Assembly (NCBI GenBank): GCA_900473205.1
Contig: UCLB01000003.1
Span: forward strand, 30,115-94,114
Source: Hyphomicrobiales bacterium
GTDB lineage: Bacteria; Pseudomonadota; Alphaproteobacteria; Rhizobiales; Rhizobiaceae
DNA length: 64,000 bases
Reading direction: 5' to 3'
The notes under the pieces are model-generated. The model did no database searches. It was given only the letters and a program-made list of their open reading frames with translations, and had not been told where the DNA came from. Positions 7,690 to 15,547 of the stretch are shown piece by piece. Positions within the stretch are counted from its first letter, which is position 1, and every line of letters begins with the position of its first letter. The position numbers and the translations under genes were made by a program.

Positions 7690-8256
7690 ATGCCTCGTAT
7701 CGCCTTGGCTCTGACCGAGGACTTTGCCGACTGGGAACCCGCTTTGCTGGCAGCCGCAGCACGCGGTTATCTGGGCGTCGATATCATCACCGCGTCGCCG
7801 GATGGCGCACCCGTGACCTCCATGGGTGGGCTCAACGTGACGCCTGACATGGCCTATGACGAACTCGACCCGGAGACGATCCATGCGCTGGTCATTCCCG
7901 GTGGTCTGATCTGGGAAAAGGGTGCCGCGCCTGACTTTACCGATCTCGTCCACCGCTTTCGCGCCCAGCACCGCGTGGTGGCAGGCATTTGCGCCGCAGC
8001 AAGCGCGCTGGCCGGAACTGGCGTGCTGAACCATGTGGCCCATACCGGCAACTCGCTGGAATCGCACGGAAAATACGAGACCTATCAGGGCGCGGACCAC
8101 TACCGCGACCAGCCACAGGCGGTGAGCCACGAAGGCATCGTCACCGCCCCCGGCAGCGCACCGGTAACATTCGCCGCCGAAGTGCTGAAGGCACTTGACC
8201 TCTGGGGGCCGGAAGCGGAAGCCGAGATTGCAGTGTTTTCAGCAGAGCATCGGTGA
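7690..8256 (+). CDS. DJ-1/PfpI family protein
   Basis: 188 residues. The class I glutamine-amidotransferase-like fold is shown by MPRIALALTEDFADWEPALL, the strand IHALVIPGGLIWEKG and the nucleophile elbow VAGICAAASAL with Cys101. Members act as glyoxalases, deglycases, chaperones or proteases, and the substrate cannot be assigned. ATG at 7690 has AGGAG eight bases upstream; the upstream TTG at 7675 is unlikely. It follows the GNAT gene by about 100 bp and converges on the FAD oxidoreductase gene. Confidence 0.85.
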   Translation: MPRIALALTEDFADWEPALLAAAARGYLGVDIITASPDGAPVTSMGGLNVTPDMAYDELDPETIHALVIPGGLIWEKGAAPDFTDLVHRFRAQHRVVAGICAAASALAGTGVLNHVAHTGNSLESHGKYETYQGADHYRDQPQAVSHEGIVTAPGSAPVTFAAEVLKALDLWGPEAEAEIAVFSAEHR

Positions 8257-8267
8257 CGCGGAGCCAC

Positions 8268-9194
8268 TTACCTGTGAGCGATCACCCCTGACATCAGCGA
8301 CCTGTGGGCGCTGACGCCCGCTAGGTTTCCATCCGCGACAGCCAGCGCCACGGAGGCCATGGCGCGGGCAGCATCGCCGCAGGCAAAGACGCCGGATATG
8401 CTGGTTTCCTTCATCGCGTCCGTCTTGATGATGGAGCCAAGCGACCCGGGCTCCAGATCAAGGCCGAGTTGGTTCGGGATTGTTGCGGCGATTTCGAAGG
8501 GCGCAAGGGCGAAGAGCCCGGCAAAGGAGAGTGTTTGGCCATTGGCAAGCTGCACATCGGCATGACCTTTGAGTGCTTGCACGGCGCTGCGCTCAAGCGT
8601 GACACCACGGGCGGCAAGTGCTGCGAGTTGATCCTCGCTGGGCTCGAAGGCATCATTGAGAAGAAGCGTCGTTGGCCCCCAATCGGGAAGCATCAGGGCA
8701 TGGTGCATGGATAGTTCCGATCCGGCAATCACGCCGATCTGCCCCTGATTCAGCTCATAGCCATGGCAATAGGGGCAGTGGAACACGCTTTTCCCCCAGC
8801 GTTCGGCCAGACCTTCGATGCCCGGTAAAATGTCCCTCACGCCGACAGCAAGGATTAGTGTTTTCGAGAGAATTCGCGTCTCTGCGACCATGACTTCGAA
8901 CAAGGCTGCTGCCTTGTCACCCTCCTGCGATATCCGTCGAGCCGCATCCGCCCGGCCAGACAACCATTGCACAGTTGGATATTGCGCCACCTGCGAGCGT
9001 GCCGTTGCGGCAATGACCGCCGGATCGACACCATCCTGCGTGATGAAGCCGTGGGAATGTGACGCGAAGCGGTTGCGCCTCAGGCCTTCATCGATGACGA
9101 GTACCCTTCTGCGGGCGCGGCCCAGTTGCAGCGCCGCCGATAGCCCCGCATAGCTGCCTCCGATGATGATGACGTCGTAGATGGTCTCGTTCAT
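8268..9194 (-). CDS. Thioredoxin-reductase-like FAD/NAD(P) oxidoreductase
   Basis: About 308 residues. FAD-binding GGSYAG near residues 12-17, a redox pair FHCPYCHGYE (Cys140 and Cys143), and the C-terminal FAD contact GVFACGDAARAMASVALAVA. The arrangement is that of low-molecular-weight thioredoxin reductases, but no thioredoxin gene is nearby. ATG 9194 has AAGGAG upstream. It is transcribed away from the Rrf2-type regulator gene, with a 39-bp palindrome between them, so it is probably repressed by that regulator under non-stress conditions. Confidence 0.87.
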   Translation of the reverse strand: MNETIYDVIIIGGSYAGLSAALQLGRARRRVLVIDEGLRRNRFASHSHGFITQDGVDPAVIAATARSQVAQYPTVQWLSGRADAARRISQEGDKAAALFEVMVAETRILSKTLILAVGVRDILPGIEGLAERWGKSVFHCPYCHGYELNQGQIGVIAGSELSMHHALMLPDWGPTTLLLNDAFEPSEDQLAALAARGVTLERSAVQALKGHADVQLANGQTLSFAGLFALAPFEIAATIPNQLGLDLEPGSLGSIIKTDAMKETSISGVFACGDAARAMASVALAVADGNLAGVSAHRSLMSGVIAHR

Positions 9195-9221
9195 GGCTGG
9201 CTCCTTTTCTCGCAACAACAT

Positions 9222-9260
9222 AAGTGTCGTGATTATACAGAGTCAATAGTCATGACACTT
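9222..9260. promoter_or_regulatory. Palindromic operator between oxidoreductase and Rrf2 regulator
   Basis: Arms AAGTGTCGTGATTAT and, on the other strand, AAGTGTCATGACTAT match at 13 of 15 positions around a 9-bp centre. It lies in the 126-bp divergent intergenic region, where a bound regulator would cover both promoters. Confidence 0.75.
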
Positions 9261-9320
9261 CATTTGTATCATGAGGCAATCGTGCTATAGATCGGCGCGG
9301 TTTGCAGAAGGAATTTGAGG

Positions 9321-9734
9321 ATGAGGCAGGACAGTCGGCTTTCGCGGATGCTGCATGTTTTGATCCACATGGATAAGCACGATGGGGCGATGACATCGGA
9401 GATAATCGCGCAGATGCTGGACGCCAACCCCGTGGTGATCCGCCGCACGATGGCGGGCCTGCGCGATGAGGGTTTTGTGCTGTCGGAAAAAGGCCATGGC
9501 GGCGGCTGGAGGCTGGCCCGCCCTCTCGATCAGCTGACGCTTCTCGATATTTATTGCGCCGTTGGCGAGCCATCCATCTTCGCTGTTGGACCTGCCTATG
9601 ACATGCCGGGATGCCAGATCGAGCAGGCGGTCAACGCGACACTGAAGGGCGTGTTCGATGAGGCTGAGCAACTGTTGCGCAGCCGGTTTTCACAGGTCAC
9701 TCTGGCCGATGTGGCGAAGGGGCTTGCAGGATAG
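9321..9734 (+). CDS. Rrf2 family transcriptional regulator
   Basis: 137 residues. Winged-helix DNA-binding region at about residues 8-65 (MTSEIIAQMLDANPVVIRRT, GHGGGWRLARPLDQLTLLDI) typical of Rrf2 proteins. Only one cysteine (MPGCQ) is present, so it lacks the three-cysteine Fe-S ligand set of IscR/NsrR and resembles the YwnA-like branch, often linked to a divergent oxidoreductase. ATG at 9321 is preferred to the TTG at 9315; AAGGAA precedes it. It probably represses itself and the oxidoreductase through the 9222-9260 palindrome. Confidence 0.85.
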   Translation: MRQDSRLSRMLHVLIHMDKHDGAMTSEIIAQMLDANPVVIRRTMAGLRDEGFVLSEKGHGGGWRLARPLDQLTLLDIYCAVGEPSIFAVGPAYDMPGCQIEQAVNATLKGVFDEAEQLLRSRFSQVTLADVAKGLAG

Positions 9735-9748
9735 CGATGGTATCAGCC

Positions 9749-10075
9749 TCAGCCCCGATCGATCACGCGGCAGGAGCGCACCGGACCTTCGGGAAGCGCA
9801 TTCGTTAATGCTCGTCTGAGATCGCGGCTGTTGATATGCAGGCTTCGGTCGGAAGGTAGCGACAGCCGGGTGATCTTGGCAGTGGCTGCGCTGAGAAAGG
9901 CTTGCTGGTTTTCCACGAAGAATGTCAGGCAGGCCTCCCTGCCCGGCTCTTGCGACAGAAGCGCCTTGAAGGCCAGCCGATGCATGGCGCAGAGCGCGCC
10001 ATGACCGGGGACGGAAAAACGCAGGGAATCGAGTTCATCACTCCATTCCACCGCGTTTTCCCCAGTTTGCGTCAT
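9749..10075 (-). CDS. Hypothetical third gene of the cobalt transport operon
   Basis: A 108-residue protein that I do not recognise. It is soluble, with no signal or membrane span, and contains HGALCAMHRLAFKALL, a cysteine at EACLTFFVEN and LPSDRSLHINSRDLRRAL. The ATG begins one base after the cbtA stop, so it is co-transcribed with and coupled to cbtB-cbtA behind the cobalamin riboswitch. A role in cobalt handling or in the use of imported cobalt is possible from context only. Confidence 0.6.
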   Translation of the reverse strand: MTQTGENAVEWSDELDSLRFSVPGHGALCAMHRLAFKALLSQEPGREACLTFFVENQQAFLSAATAKITRLSLPSDRSLHINSRDLRRALTNALPEGPVRSCRVIDRG

Positions 10076-10076
10076 G

Positions 10077-10790
10077 TTACTTGACTGTCTCGAAACGCTT
10101 GAGGAACAGGCCGCTCAGAGAGCCAAGGATGAGCCAGAAGACGAAGCTGGTAACGGTGGCGAGAACTACGAAACGGCGTTCCAGCGGCAGAGGTGCTAGC
10201 GCATGTTCGCCTTCCGGCGGCAGAGGCGCACCGATGACATGCGGCGCGACGATAAGCACCAGGGCAAGGATGATCGCCCATGGCTCAGCGCGTTTGAAGG
10301 CCAGCAGCGCAATGCCGCCAGCCGTTGCGGCAACGGTTGCGATCCACCAGATCTGCCTTGCTTCAAGCGCAGCAGCCGGGCTGCCTGGCAGTTCCGGCGG
10401 CAGGCCGATCATGGGGGCCAGCATGACGGCGGCAAAACCGGCGAGACCCCAGAACAGGCCCTCACGCCAACCGCCCTGCGTGCTGCGCAGCGAGATAAGC
10501 GCTGTCAGCACCAGCGCGTAACCGATAGCGGTCAGCACATTGGCGGCGATGGTATAGGCGTTGCGCTCGAAACCATCGGCGGGCGCCCATGCTTCGGCAT
10601 CATGGTGATGGTCGGCAGGTGTTGCCGCATCATGGCTGTGGGCGGGGGCCACTTCGCCACCGGCGCTTTCGAAGGTTTCCGCCTGAAGGATGAGCGGCGT
10701 GGTGCCGATGGCCTGCATGGCGCTGACGGCGAGACCGGCGATCAGCCCCACCAGAACGGCGGTAAAGACGATATTACGGAAAAATGGCAT
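10077..10790 (-). CDS. cbtA: CbtA family cobalt transporter
   Basis: 237 residues with about five to six membrane spans; the first is FRNIVFTAVLVGLIAGLAVS. A periplasmic-type loop after span one is rich in histidine (PAHSHDAATPADHHHDAEAW), suited to metal capture. The pattern matches CbtA, the large subunit of a cobalt uptake system found behind cobalamin riboswitches. It follows cbtB by 13 bp, with GAGGGGAGATGAGCG as ribosome binding site, and precedes the unknown gene. Metal specificity is inferred from the riboswitch and family. Confidence 0.9.
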   Translation of the reverse strand: MPFFRNIVFTAVLVGLIAGLAVSAMQAIGTTPLILQAETFESAGGEVAPAHSHDAATPADHHHDAEAWAPADGFERNAYTIAANVLTAIGYALVLTALISLRSTQGGWREGLFWGLAGFAAVMLAPMIGLPPELPGSPAAALEARQIWWIATVAATAGGIALLAFKRAEPWAIILALVLIVAPHVIGAPLPPEGEHALAPLPLERRFVVLATVTSFVFWLILGSLSGLFLKRFETVK

Positions 10791-10803
10791 CGCTCATCTC
10801 CCC

Positions 10804-10986
10804 TCAATGGCAAGGGAAAGCGTTGGCATGACGCGTATCATGCGCCGCATTGTGCACGGCCTCGATATGCGAAAAGCCCACGAAGCCGACGATGAACAGA
10901 CCGAGTGCGGCTGCCGTCAGCGATTGCGCGATTTTCGATGTTTTGGATGAGACGGCAGATGACGCCGTATTCTGCTGGATAGACAT
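10804..10986 (-). CDS. cbtB: CbtB small cobalt transport subunit
   Basis: A 60-residue protein with one membrane span (LTAAALGLFIVGFVGFSHIE) and the typical C-terminal histidine motif HNAAHDTRHANAFPCH, expected to bind metal. CbtB acts with CbtA in cobalt import. The ribosome binding site is AGGAAAGGGTCACC. It is the first gene after the cobalamin riboswitch. Length and motif fit the family fully. Confidence 0.92.
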   Translation of the reverse strand: MSIQQNTASSAVSSKTSKIAQSLTAAALGLFIVGFVGFSHIEAVHNAAHDTRHANAFPCH

Positions 10987-11076
10987 GGTGACCCTTTCCT
11001 GTGCGGATGGGCGCTGTTCTGATCAAACGCCGCACGACCGCATTCAACATTCACCACGGGGAAAGAGACACATGGT

Positions 11077-11103
11077 TTTAAAGGCGGGAGGACCCGACCT
11101 GCC
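11077..11103 (-). terminator. Probable riboswitch-controlled terminator hairpin
   Basis: On the minus strand AGGTCGGG-TCCT-CCCGCCT forms a hairpin with one bulge, followed by a weak TTTAAAA. Its 5' arm GGCAGGTC is a perfect complement of GACCTGCC in the riboswitch B12 box (11154-11161), so the two pairings exclude each other. Confidence 0.55.
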
Positions 11104-11153
11104 AACCGTGCTTGCCCGGACACCCCGCCGGTATTGACGACACTTCACGCAAT

Positions 11154-11345
11154 GGCAGGTCTCCTGGCTCACGGGTCGTTACCTTGAAAACACCTTCCCG
11201 ATCCGGGCTTGCCAGATCAGTGGTCTTTGTTTTCAGGCTCTCCGTTCACAGTTGCGGGGGCAGCCACGAATGAGAGCGAATGCTCGCTCCTATCGTATTC
11301 CCTTTTCACTTTCCGAGCGAACCCGGAAAGACCATCACACTCCTG
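11154..11345 (-). ncRNA. Cobalamin (B12) riboswitch
   Basis: The minus strand carries the two most conserved blocks of the family: CTGCCCCCGCAACTGTGA (around 11245-11262) and the B12 box GAGCCAGGAGACCTGCC (11154-11170). The 5' limit is estimated. Adenosylcobalamin binding would shut down the cbtB-cbtA operation, so that cobalt is imported only when coenzyme B12 is short. The downstream complement at 11096-11103 suggests control by transcription termination. Confidence 0.9.
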
Positions 11346-11465
11346 TTATCAGGCCTTTGGCTATGCAGAGTCAATATCCGCAAAAAACGCAATAATTGTT
11401 TTCTAAAAATTAAGAAACTTTAGATTGTATTTGCATGTGAACAACAACTTAAAAGGACGTGTCAG

Positions 11466-11900
11466 ATGGTGGACTTTGTATCAGTAAATCCTAGTTCCGG
11501 CGGTTTCCGGGTCGGACGAAATCTCAACGAAAAGATGGAAATTGGATCTAATCATATTTCCGTCGGAACCGGTCTGTTGGCGACTTTTGTGAGTAACGAG
11601 CTACGTGCAAACGGAAAGTATGACCGACTCGGAAACAAAGGCGACTTCGAAATTAGCGTTTCACCAAGTGGCGAGCTTTTTGAGGTTAAGGTCGTGCTAA
11701 CTGGTAATCTTGCTGACCGATCAAGACAATTTATTGCATCCGCAAAGCAAGTAAGCGCGCACTGCGTAGGACTCTTTCAGCAGTCTGGCGACCTCTCGAT
11801 GAAACTCACCCAAAACAATGGATGGGGTCCTTTCCATTCCAAGATCGATATCGACATAAGCTGGGCACCGGTAAGCCTTTATGTGATGCCCACGGACTAA
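11466..11900 (+). CDS. Orphan hypothetical protein, AT-richer than neighbours
   Basis: A 144-residue protein (MVDFVSVNPSSGGFRVGRNL...) that I do not recognise. It is soluble, with a strand-rich pattern (FEISVSPSGELFEVKVVL, KIDIDISWAPVSLYVMP). AAAAGGACGTGTCAG is a good ribosome binding site. Codon use is less GC-biased than in flanking genes, and the gene sits alone between the riboswitch region and the cytochrome genes, which suggests recent acquisition. No partner gene is visible. Confidence 0.6.
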   Translation: MVDFVSVNPSSGGFRVGRNLNEKMEIGSNHISVGTGLLATFVSNELRANGKYDRLGNKGDFEISVSPSGELFEVKVVLTGNLADRSRQFIASAKQVSAHCVGLFQQSGDLSMKLTQNNGWGPFHSKIDIDISWAPVSLYVMPTD

Positions 11901-11910
11901 GAGCAGATAG

Positions 11911-12828
11911 TTACCGCGACGGTACCGCCTTGAGATAGGCCGCAATGGCGTTGCGGTCTTCGGCTGTCAGGTGTGCCATGTTCTGCTGGACCTTGACCAT
12001 GGAGCCGCCCGCGCTGTCGAAGTCCGGGGTGAAGCCGGTTTCGAGATAGTTGGCGATATCGGCTTTCGTCCATGAGCCGATAGCTTGCGAGCCGGGCGTG
12101 ATATCGGGAATGCGCCCCTCGCCTTCAGGGTTCGGGCCACCGGCCAGCCATTGGTCTTTCAGGAAGCCGCCCAGCGCATCGCGCGGGGTGTGACATTCGC
12201 CGCAATGGCCGGGACCTTCGACCAGATATTGGCCGCGTACGACCTCTGCATCCGCATTGGCAAGCTCCACGCGTGGCTGACCCTTGTCGAAATAGAGGAA
12301 CTTCCAGCCGCCGAGGCTGAGGCGGATGTTGAAGGGGAATGGCAGATCGTGGCCAAGCGCATCATTGCTACTGGCGGGCAGTGTTTTCAGATAGGCGAAG
12401 AGATCGTTGATGTCCTGCGGCGTCATCCGCGCATAGGATGCGTAGGGAAACGACGGATAGAGATGTTCGCCGTTCTTGCCGACGCCGCGCGTCATGGCAT
12501 CGCCGAACTGCGCCACCGTCCAGCTGCCGATGCCATGCTGCGGATCGGGCGAGATGTTGGGCATGTGGAAGGTGCCGAAGGGGCTGGGGAGCGCCTGCCC
12601 GCCGGACAGCGTTTTCAGCGCATCACCCGTGGCATCCGGGGCGGCGTGACAGCTGGCGCAGCCGCCTGCCCAGAAGAGGGTTTCACCATTGGCGAGATTG
12701 GGCTCGCCCAAATTGGCCCAATGGCTTGGCGACTGGCGCTGAGGCGCTGTGACCCACATGAAAATGCCGAACCCGGCAACGCCCACAACAACGGCGCCAC
12801 CCGCCAGCTTCGCCCAGATGGAAGCCAT
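11911..12828 (-). CDS. Di-haem cytochrome c, membrane anchored
   Basis: About 305 residues. An N-terminal span (LAGGAVVVGVAGFGIFMWVT) is followed by two cytochrome c domains with haem sites CASCH (Cys57 to His61) and CGECH near residue 200. Methionines in FHMPNISPD and near the C-terminus could be axial ligands. It resembles the cytochrome subunits of quinoprotein or flavoprotein alcohol dehydrogenases, but no dehydrogenase gene is adjacent. Start MASIWAK has GGAGAAGGCG upstream. The upstream cytochrome c' gene is separated from it by a terminator. Confidence 0.88.
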   Translation of the reverse strand: MASIWAKLAGGAVVVGVAGFGIFMWVTAPQRQSPSHWANLGEPNLANGETLFWAGGCASCHAAPDATGDALKTLSGGQALPSPFGTFHMPNISPDPQHGIGSWTVAQFGDAMTRGVGKNGEHLYPSFPYASYARMTPQDINDLFAYLKTLPASSNDALGHDLPFPFNIRLSLGGWKFLYFDKGQPRVELANADAEVVRGQYLVEGPGHCGECHTPRDALGGFLKDQWLAGGPNPEGEGRIPDITPGSQAIGSWTKADIANYLETGFTPDFDSAGGSMVKVQQNMAHLTAEDRNAIAAYLKAVPSR

Positions 12829-12864
12829 CGCCTTCTCCGATTCAATCAAAATTCAAAATGCAAA

Positions 12865-12892
12865 AAGGCCCGCCGGTTGAATGGCGGACCTT
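12865..12892 (-). terminator. Rho-independent terminator after cytochrome c' gene
   Basis: Minus strand AAGGTCCGCC pairs with GGCGGGCCTT (one G-T pair) around an 8-nt loop and is followed by TTTTTGCATTTT. It lies between the cytochrome c' stop and the di-haem cytochrome start. Confidence 0.75.
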
Positions 12893-12904
12893 GGCGATGA
12901 CAGA

Positions 12905-13339
12905 TTACTTCTTCAGACGGTATGTCTGGTGGCAGCTGCTGCAATCGGCACCCAGCGTCTTGAGGGCTGCGCCCACGCTGGCCTGATCCGTTGGCAATTG
13001 CGCCAGAACCGCATCTGCATCCGTGCCGAGCTTTTCGGACTTCGTCTTGAAGTCAGCAAAGTTCTGCCAGATGGCAGGTGCGGCAGCACCGCCTTCAGAA
13101 CCGGCAGGGAACTGGTCCGGGAATGCCTTGGCATTGGTGCTGATGGTGGTGACGGCGGTTTTGACCACGTCCGCATCATAGGGCTTTTCACCCTTGGCGA
13201 TGGAACCCAGCGCGCCCATGGCACCGCCGATACCCTTCATCAAGCCTTCGCGCTTTTCGACCTCGCCGGCTGCGGAAACCGCACCGGCGCACAGACAGCC
13301 TATCATTATGGACGCGGCAATGGTTCTAAGCTTCATCAT
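12905..13339 (-). CDS. Cytochrome c' / c556 family protein
   Basis: About 144 residues with a signal peptide (MMKLRTIAASIMIGCLCAGAVSA). The haem site CSSCHQTYR is at the C-terminus, as in the four-helix cytochrome c' family, so it is periplasmic. These proteins bind NO or carry electrons; the physiological partner is unknown here. ATCAGGAGAGAG precedes the double ATG at 13339/13336. It is followed by a terminator and then the di-haem cytochrome gene. Confidence 0.88.
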   Translation of the reverse strand: MMKLRTIAASIMIGCLCAGAVSAAGEVEKREGLMKGIGGAMGALGSIAKGEKPYDADVVKTAVTTISTNAKAFPDQFPAGSEGGAAAPAIWQNFADFKTKSEKLGTDADAVLAQLPTDQASVGAALKTLGADCSSCHQTYRLKK

Positions 13340-13511
13340 CTCTCTCCTGATCCGCATGCTGGCGGGGTGTATGCTTCGTATCGCTTCATGCCTATCGCAA
13401 ATTCACTGCACAGCTTTGCGACAGGCGCGACGAACGCACAAGAAGATGCCCGCTTCCCATGGCAAAAAGAAGTCACATTCCGGTGATTTCTGGAGCGAAA
13501 TCAGGTGCATA

Positions 13512-14147
13512 TCAGCGATGCGTGATACCTTCCCACAGCGTGAAACCGGCAACCACGACCAGCAGCAAACCGGCGGCGCGACCGATGAAAATCGTCACAT
13601 GCGGTGAAGACACCAGCAAATCCCGGCTTTTACCCGCTGTCAGCGCCAGCGTGCCATAGACCGCAAGCTGCGTTGCCGCCGTCATCAGCCCCATGATGAT
13701 GCCCTGAATCCAGACCGGGCCGTATATCGGCTTTAAAAATTGCGGGTAGACGGCCATCATGAAAAGATAGGCCTTGGGGTTGGACAGGCATGTCACGATG
13801 CCGCGCCGGAACGCCCGGCGGGCCGACGCGCTGGCACTCACCTCATCCCCCTCCACCACGATGGAACTGCGCATGAGGCCGATGCCGACCCAGATCATAT
13901 AGGCCGCGCCGAAGATCATCAGCGGCGTGAACAGCTTGGGCATGAGGCTGGCAAGAAGCCCGACACCGATGGCACCGTAAAGCGAATGCACGACCCCGCC
14001 CGCCATGATGCCGGATGTGGCGGCAAGTCCTGCCTTTCGGCCTCCGGTCAGCGAGCTTGCCAGAACGAGAAGCATGTCGATGCCCGGCAAGATGATGATG
14101 CCAAACAGAAGCGAGAAATAAAGCCAGAGATTTTCGGTGTAAGTCAT
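13512..14147 (-). CDS. LysE/RhtB family amino-acid exporter
   Basis: About 211 residues and six predicted spans. N-terminal MTYTENLWLYFSLLFGIIIL and PGIDMLLVLASSL fit the LysE superfamily (usual PGP motif here PGI), with SNPKAYLFMMAVYPQF in the middle. It probably exports an amino acid or related metabolite. The start with AGGAAT upstream is preferred to the long ORF start at 14231. No divergent regulator is adjacent, so the substrate is open. Confidence 0.8.
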   Translation of the reverse strand: MTYTENLWLYFSLLFGIIILPGIDMLLVLASSLTGGRKAGLAATSGIMAGGVVHSLYGAIGVGLLASLMPKLFTPLMIFGAAYMIWVGIGLMRSSIVVEGDEVSASASARRAFRRGIVTCLSNPKAYLFMMAVYPQFLKPIYGPVWIQGIIMGLMTAATQLAVYGTLALTAGKSRDLLVSSPHVTIFIGRAAGLLLVVVAGFTLWEGITHR

Positions 14148-14333
14148 CTTGAGTATTCCTGAAAATATAACAGTCGCAAAAATGGTGTCGCCATATCGCG
14201 CCAAGTCATCCGTTTTTCCGGGGAATATCAAATGAATATGTGTGGTGATTTCATCTCGCTGGCGATGCGTTTCACCAGCCCGCGCAATGGCGTGTTGCGC
14301 CGGACATGTCGTGAGATCAGCTGAATTAGGTGT

Positions 14334-15179
14334 TCACAGTGTCAGCGTGCGGCTGTCTTCGCGGCCAAATCCGCGAATCTCGATGCGATCTGCATAGAGA
14401 TCGGCAATCGCGAAAGTGTTTTCGCTCAGTGTATCCACCATGCCCTTGAAGTTGAGAAAATGCGTATGGCCCAGCTGCCCGTAATTGCCGGTGTGGTTGT
14501 GGCCGCAGAACCAGGCTCTGGCGCTTGGATGCGCGGCCAGCAGGTTCAGCACATCAGGCGCGTCCCACATATTGTGCGAATTTTCGGGATAGAGCGGATA
14601 GTGGCAAAACAGAATGGCACGCTCGCCCGCCGCATCGGCTGCATCCAGCGTTTTTGCCAGCCAATGCAATTGCTCGTCGCTGAAAGAGGCGTTCCAGTCC
14701 TGCGCATTGATGGCACCGGCTTCCTGCAGACCGGCCAGTCTCTTCTCGGCCAGCGCCCGGCGCGGGTCGCCGGGTGGCGGGGCAAACAGGCTGACGTCAT
14801 TGCCATCCAGCACCACGAAGCGGAAATGGCCGATGGAAAAATCATACCATGGTGACGGCATGCCGAGGCGTGCGTGAACTTGACTCAGATATTCCGGCGC
14901 GACGGCAAAGTCATGATTGCCAGGCAACAGAACTGAGCGGTGTTTAAGACTGTCATAACAGCCCAAAATCGCATCGAAATTCTCCCAGCCCCGATCGATG
15001 ATATCGCCCAGCGTGACGACGAAGGCGAGGTCGTGGGCGTTGAACACATCGATGGCTTCCGCCAGCTTGCGCGGGCTTTCCGCATAATAACGGCCCATGT
15101 CCGGGCGCGGCGCGATATCGGCATATTGGGGATCGGCGACGATGCCGAAGGAGAAGAGCGGTGCGGATGTGTCTGTCAT
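14334..15179 (-). CDS. Metallophosphoesterase, ADP-ribose/CDP-alcohol diphosphatase-like
   Basis: About 281 residues with all calcineurin-like metal motifs: FGIVADPQYAD, TLGDIIDRG, LPGNHDF, FCHYPLYP and GHNHTGNYG. The DPQYAD opening is characteristic of Mn-dependent ADP-ribose/CDP-alcohol diphosphatases. It is cytoplasmic. The open frame continues upstream to 15440, but that stretch is repeat DNA; the start MTDTSAPLFSFG at 15179 is the conserved N-terminus. Confidence 0.82.
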   Translation of the reverse strand: MTDTSAPLFSFGIVADPQYADIAPRPDMGRYYAESPRKLAEAIDVFNAHDLAFVVTLGDIIDRGWENFDAILGCYDSLKHRSVLLPGNHDFAVAPEYLSQVHARLGMPSPWYDFSIGHFRFVVLDGNDVSLFAPPPGDPRRALAEKRLAGLQEAGAINAQDWNASFSDEQLHWLAKTLDAADAAGERAILFCHYPLYPENSHNMWDAPDVLNLLAAHPSARAWFCGHNHTGNYGQLGHTHFLNFKGMVDTLSENTFAIADLYADRIEIRGFGREDSRTLTL

Positions 15180-15253
15180 GATGCCCCCGCATAGGCCGGG
15201 TGAATGACAGGTGTGTGACAACGGATGGAAAGCTGACAATGCCTCCCCACCGC

Positions 15254-15366
15254 CGTCACCCCGGACTTGATCCGGGTACCAGTAGACGCGCGTCTGCGCG
15301 GCGGGAAAAGTTCTTTCAGCCCAAGGACTTGGGCTGACTGGATACCGCATCAAGTGCGGTATGACG
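15254..15366. repeat. Intergenic palindromic repeat with imperfect 30-bp ends
   Basis: The left end CGTCACCCCGGACTTGATCC and the complement of the right end CGTCATACCGCACTTGATGC are related inverted ends of a 113-bp unit. It sits upstream of the metallophosphoesterase gene. No gene is inside. Confidence 0.65.
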
Positions 15367-15382
15367 GAGGCAAAACGAAAAC

Positions 15383-15402
15383 ACCCGGCACTGAGGCCGG
15401 GT
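15383..15402 (-). terminator. Candidate terminator downstream of sodB
   Basis: Minus strand ACCCGGC-CTCAGT-GCCGGGT hairpin followed by GTTTTCGTTTTG. It is about 145 bp past the sodB stop, with a repeat between. Confidence 0.55.
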
Positions 15403-15434
15403 CTTAATGTCTCTCTATCCACACATTTCCCTTT

Positions 15435-15518
15435 CGTCATCCTTGGGCTTGTCCCAAGGATCTAACCACGTTCAATCGAGTGGTTCGTTAGATCCTCGGG
15501 ACAAGCCCGAGGATGACG
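15435..15518. repeat. Palindromic repeat, same family as 22440-22526
   Basis: Ends CGTCATCCTTGGGCTTGTCC and GGGACAAGCCCGAGGATGACG are inverted copies of each other with small changes. The same ends recur at 22440-22526, so this is a dispersed intergenic element. Confidence 0.8.
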
Positions 15519-15547
15519 TTGGGGCGATGTTTAAAGGGATTGATGGC

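Noticed and set aside
15180-15440. N-terminal extension of the metallophosphoesterase
   Set aside because: The extra residues are translated repeat DNA and have no family match; the conserved start is at 15179.
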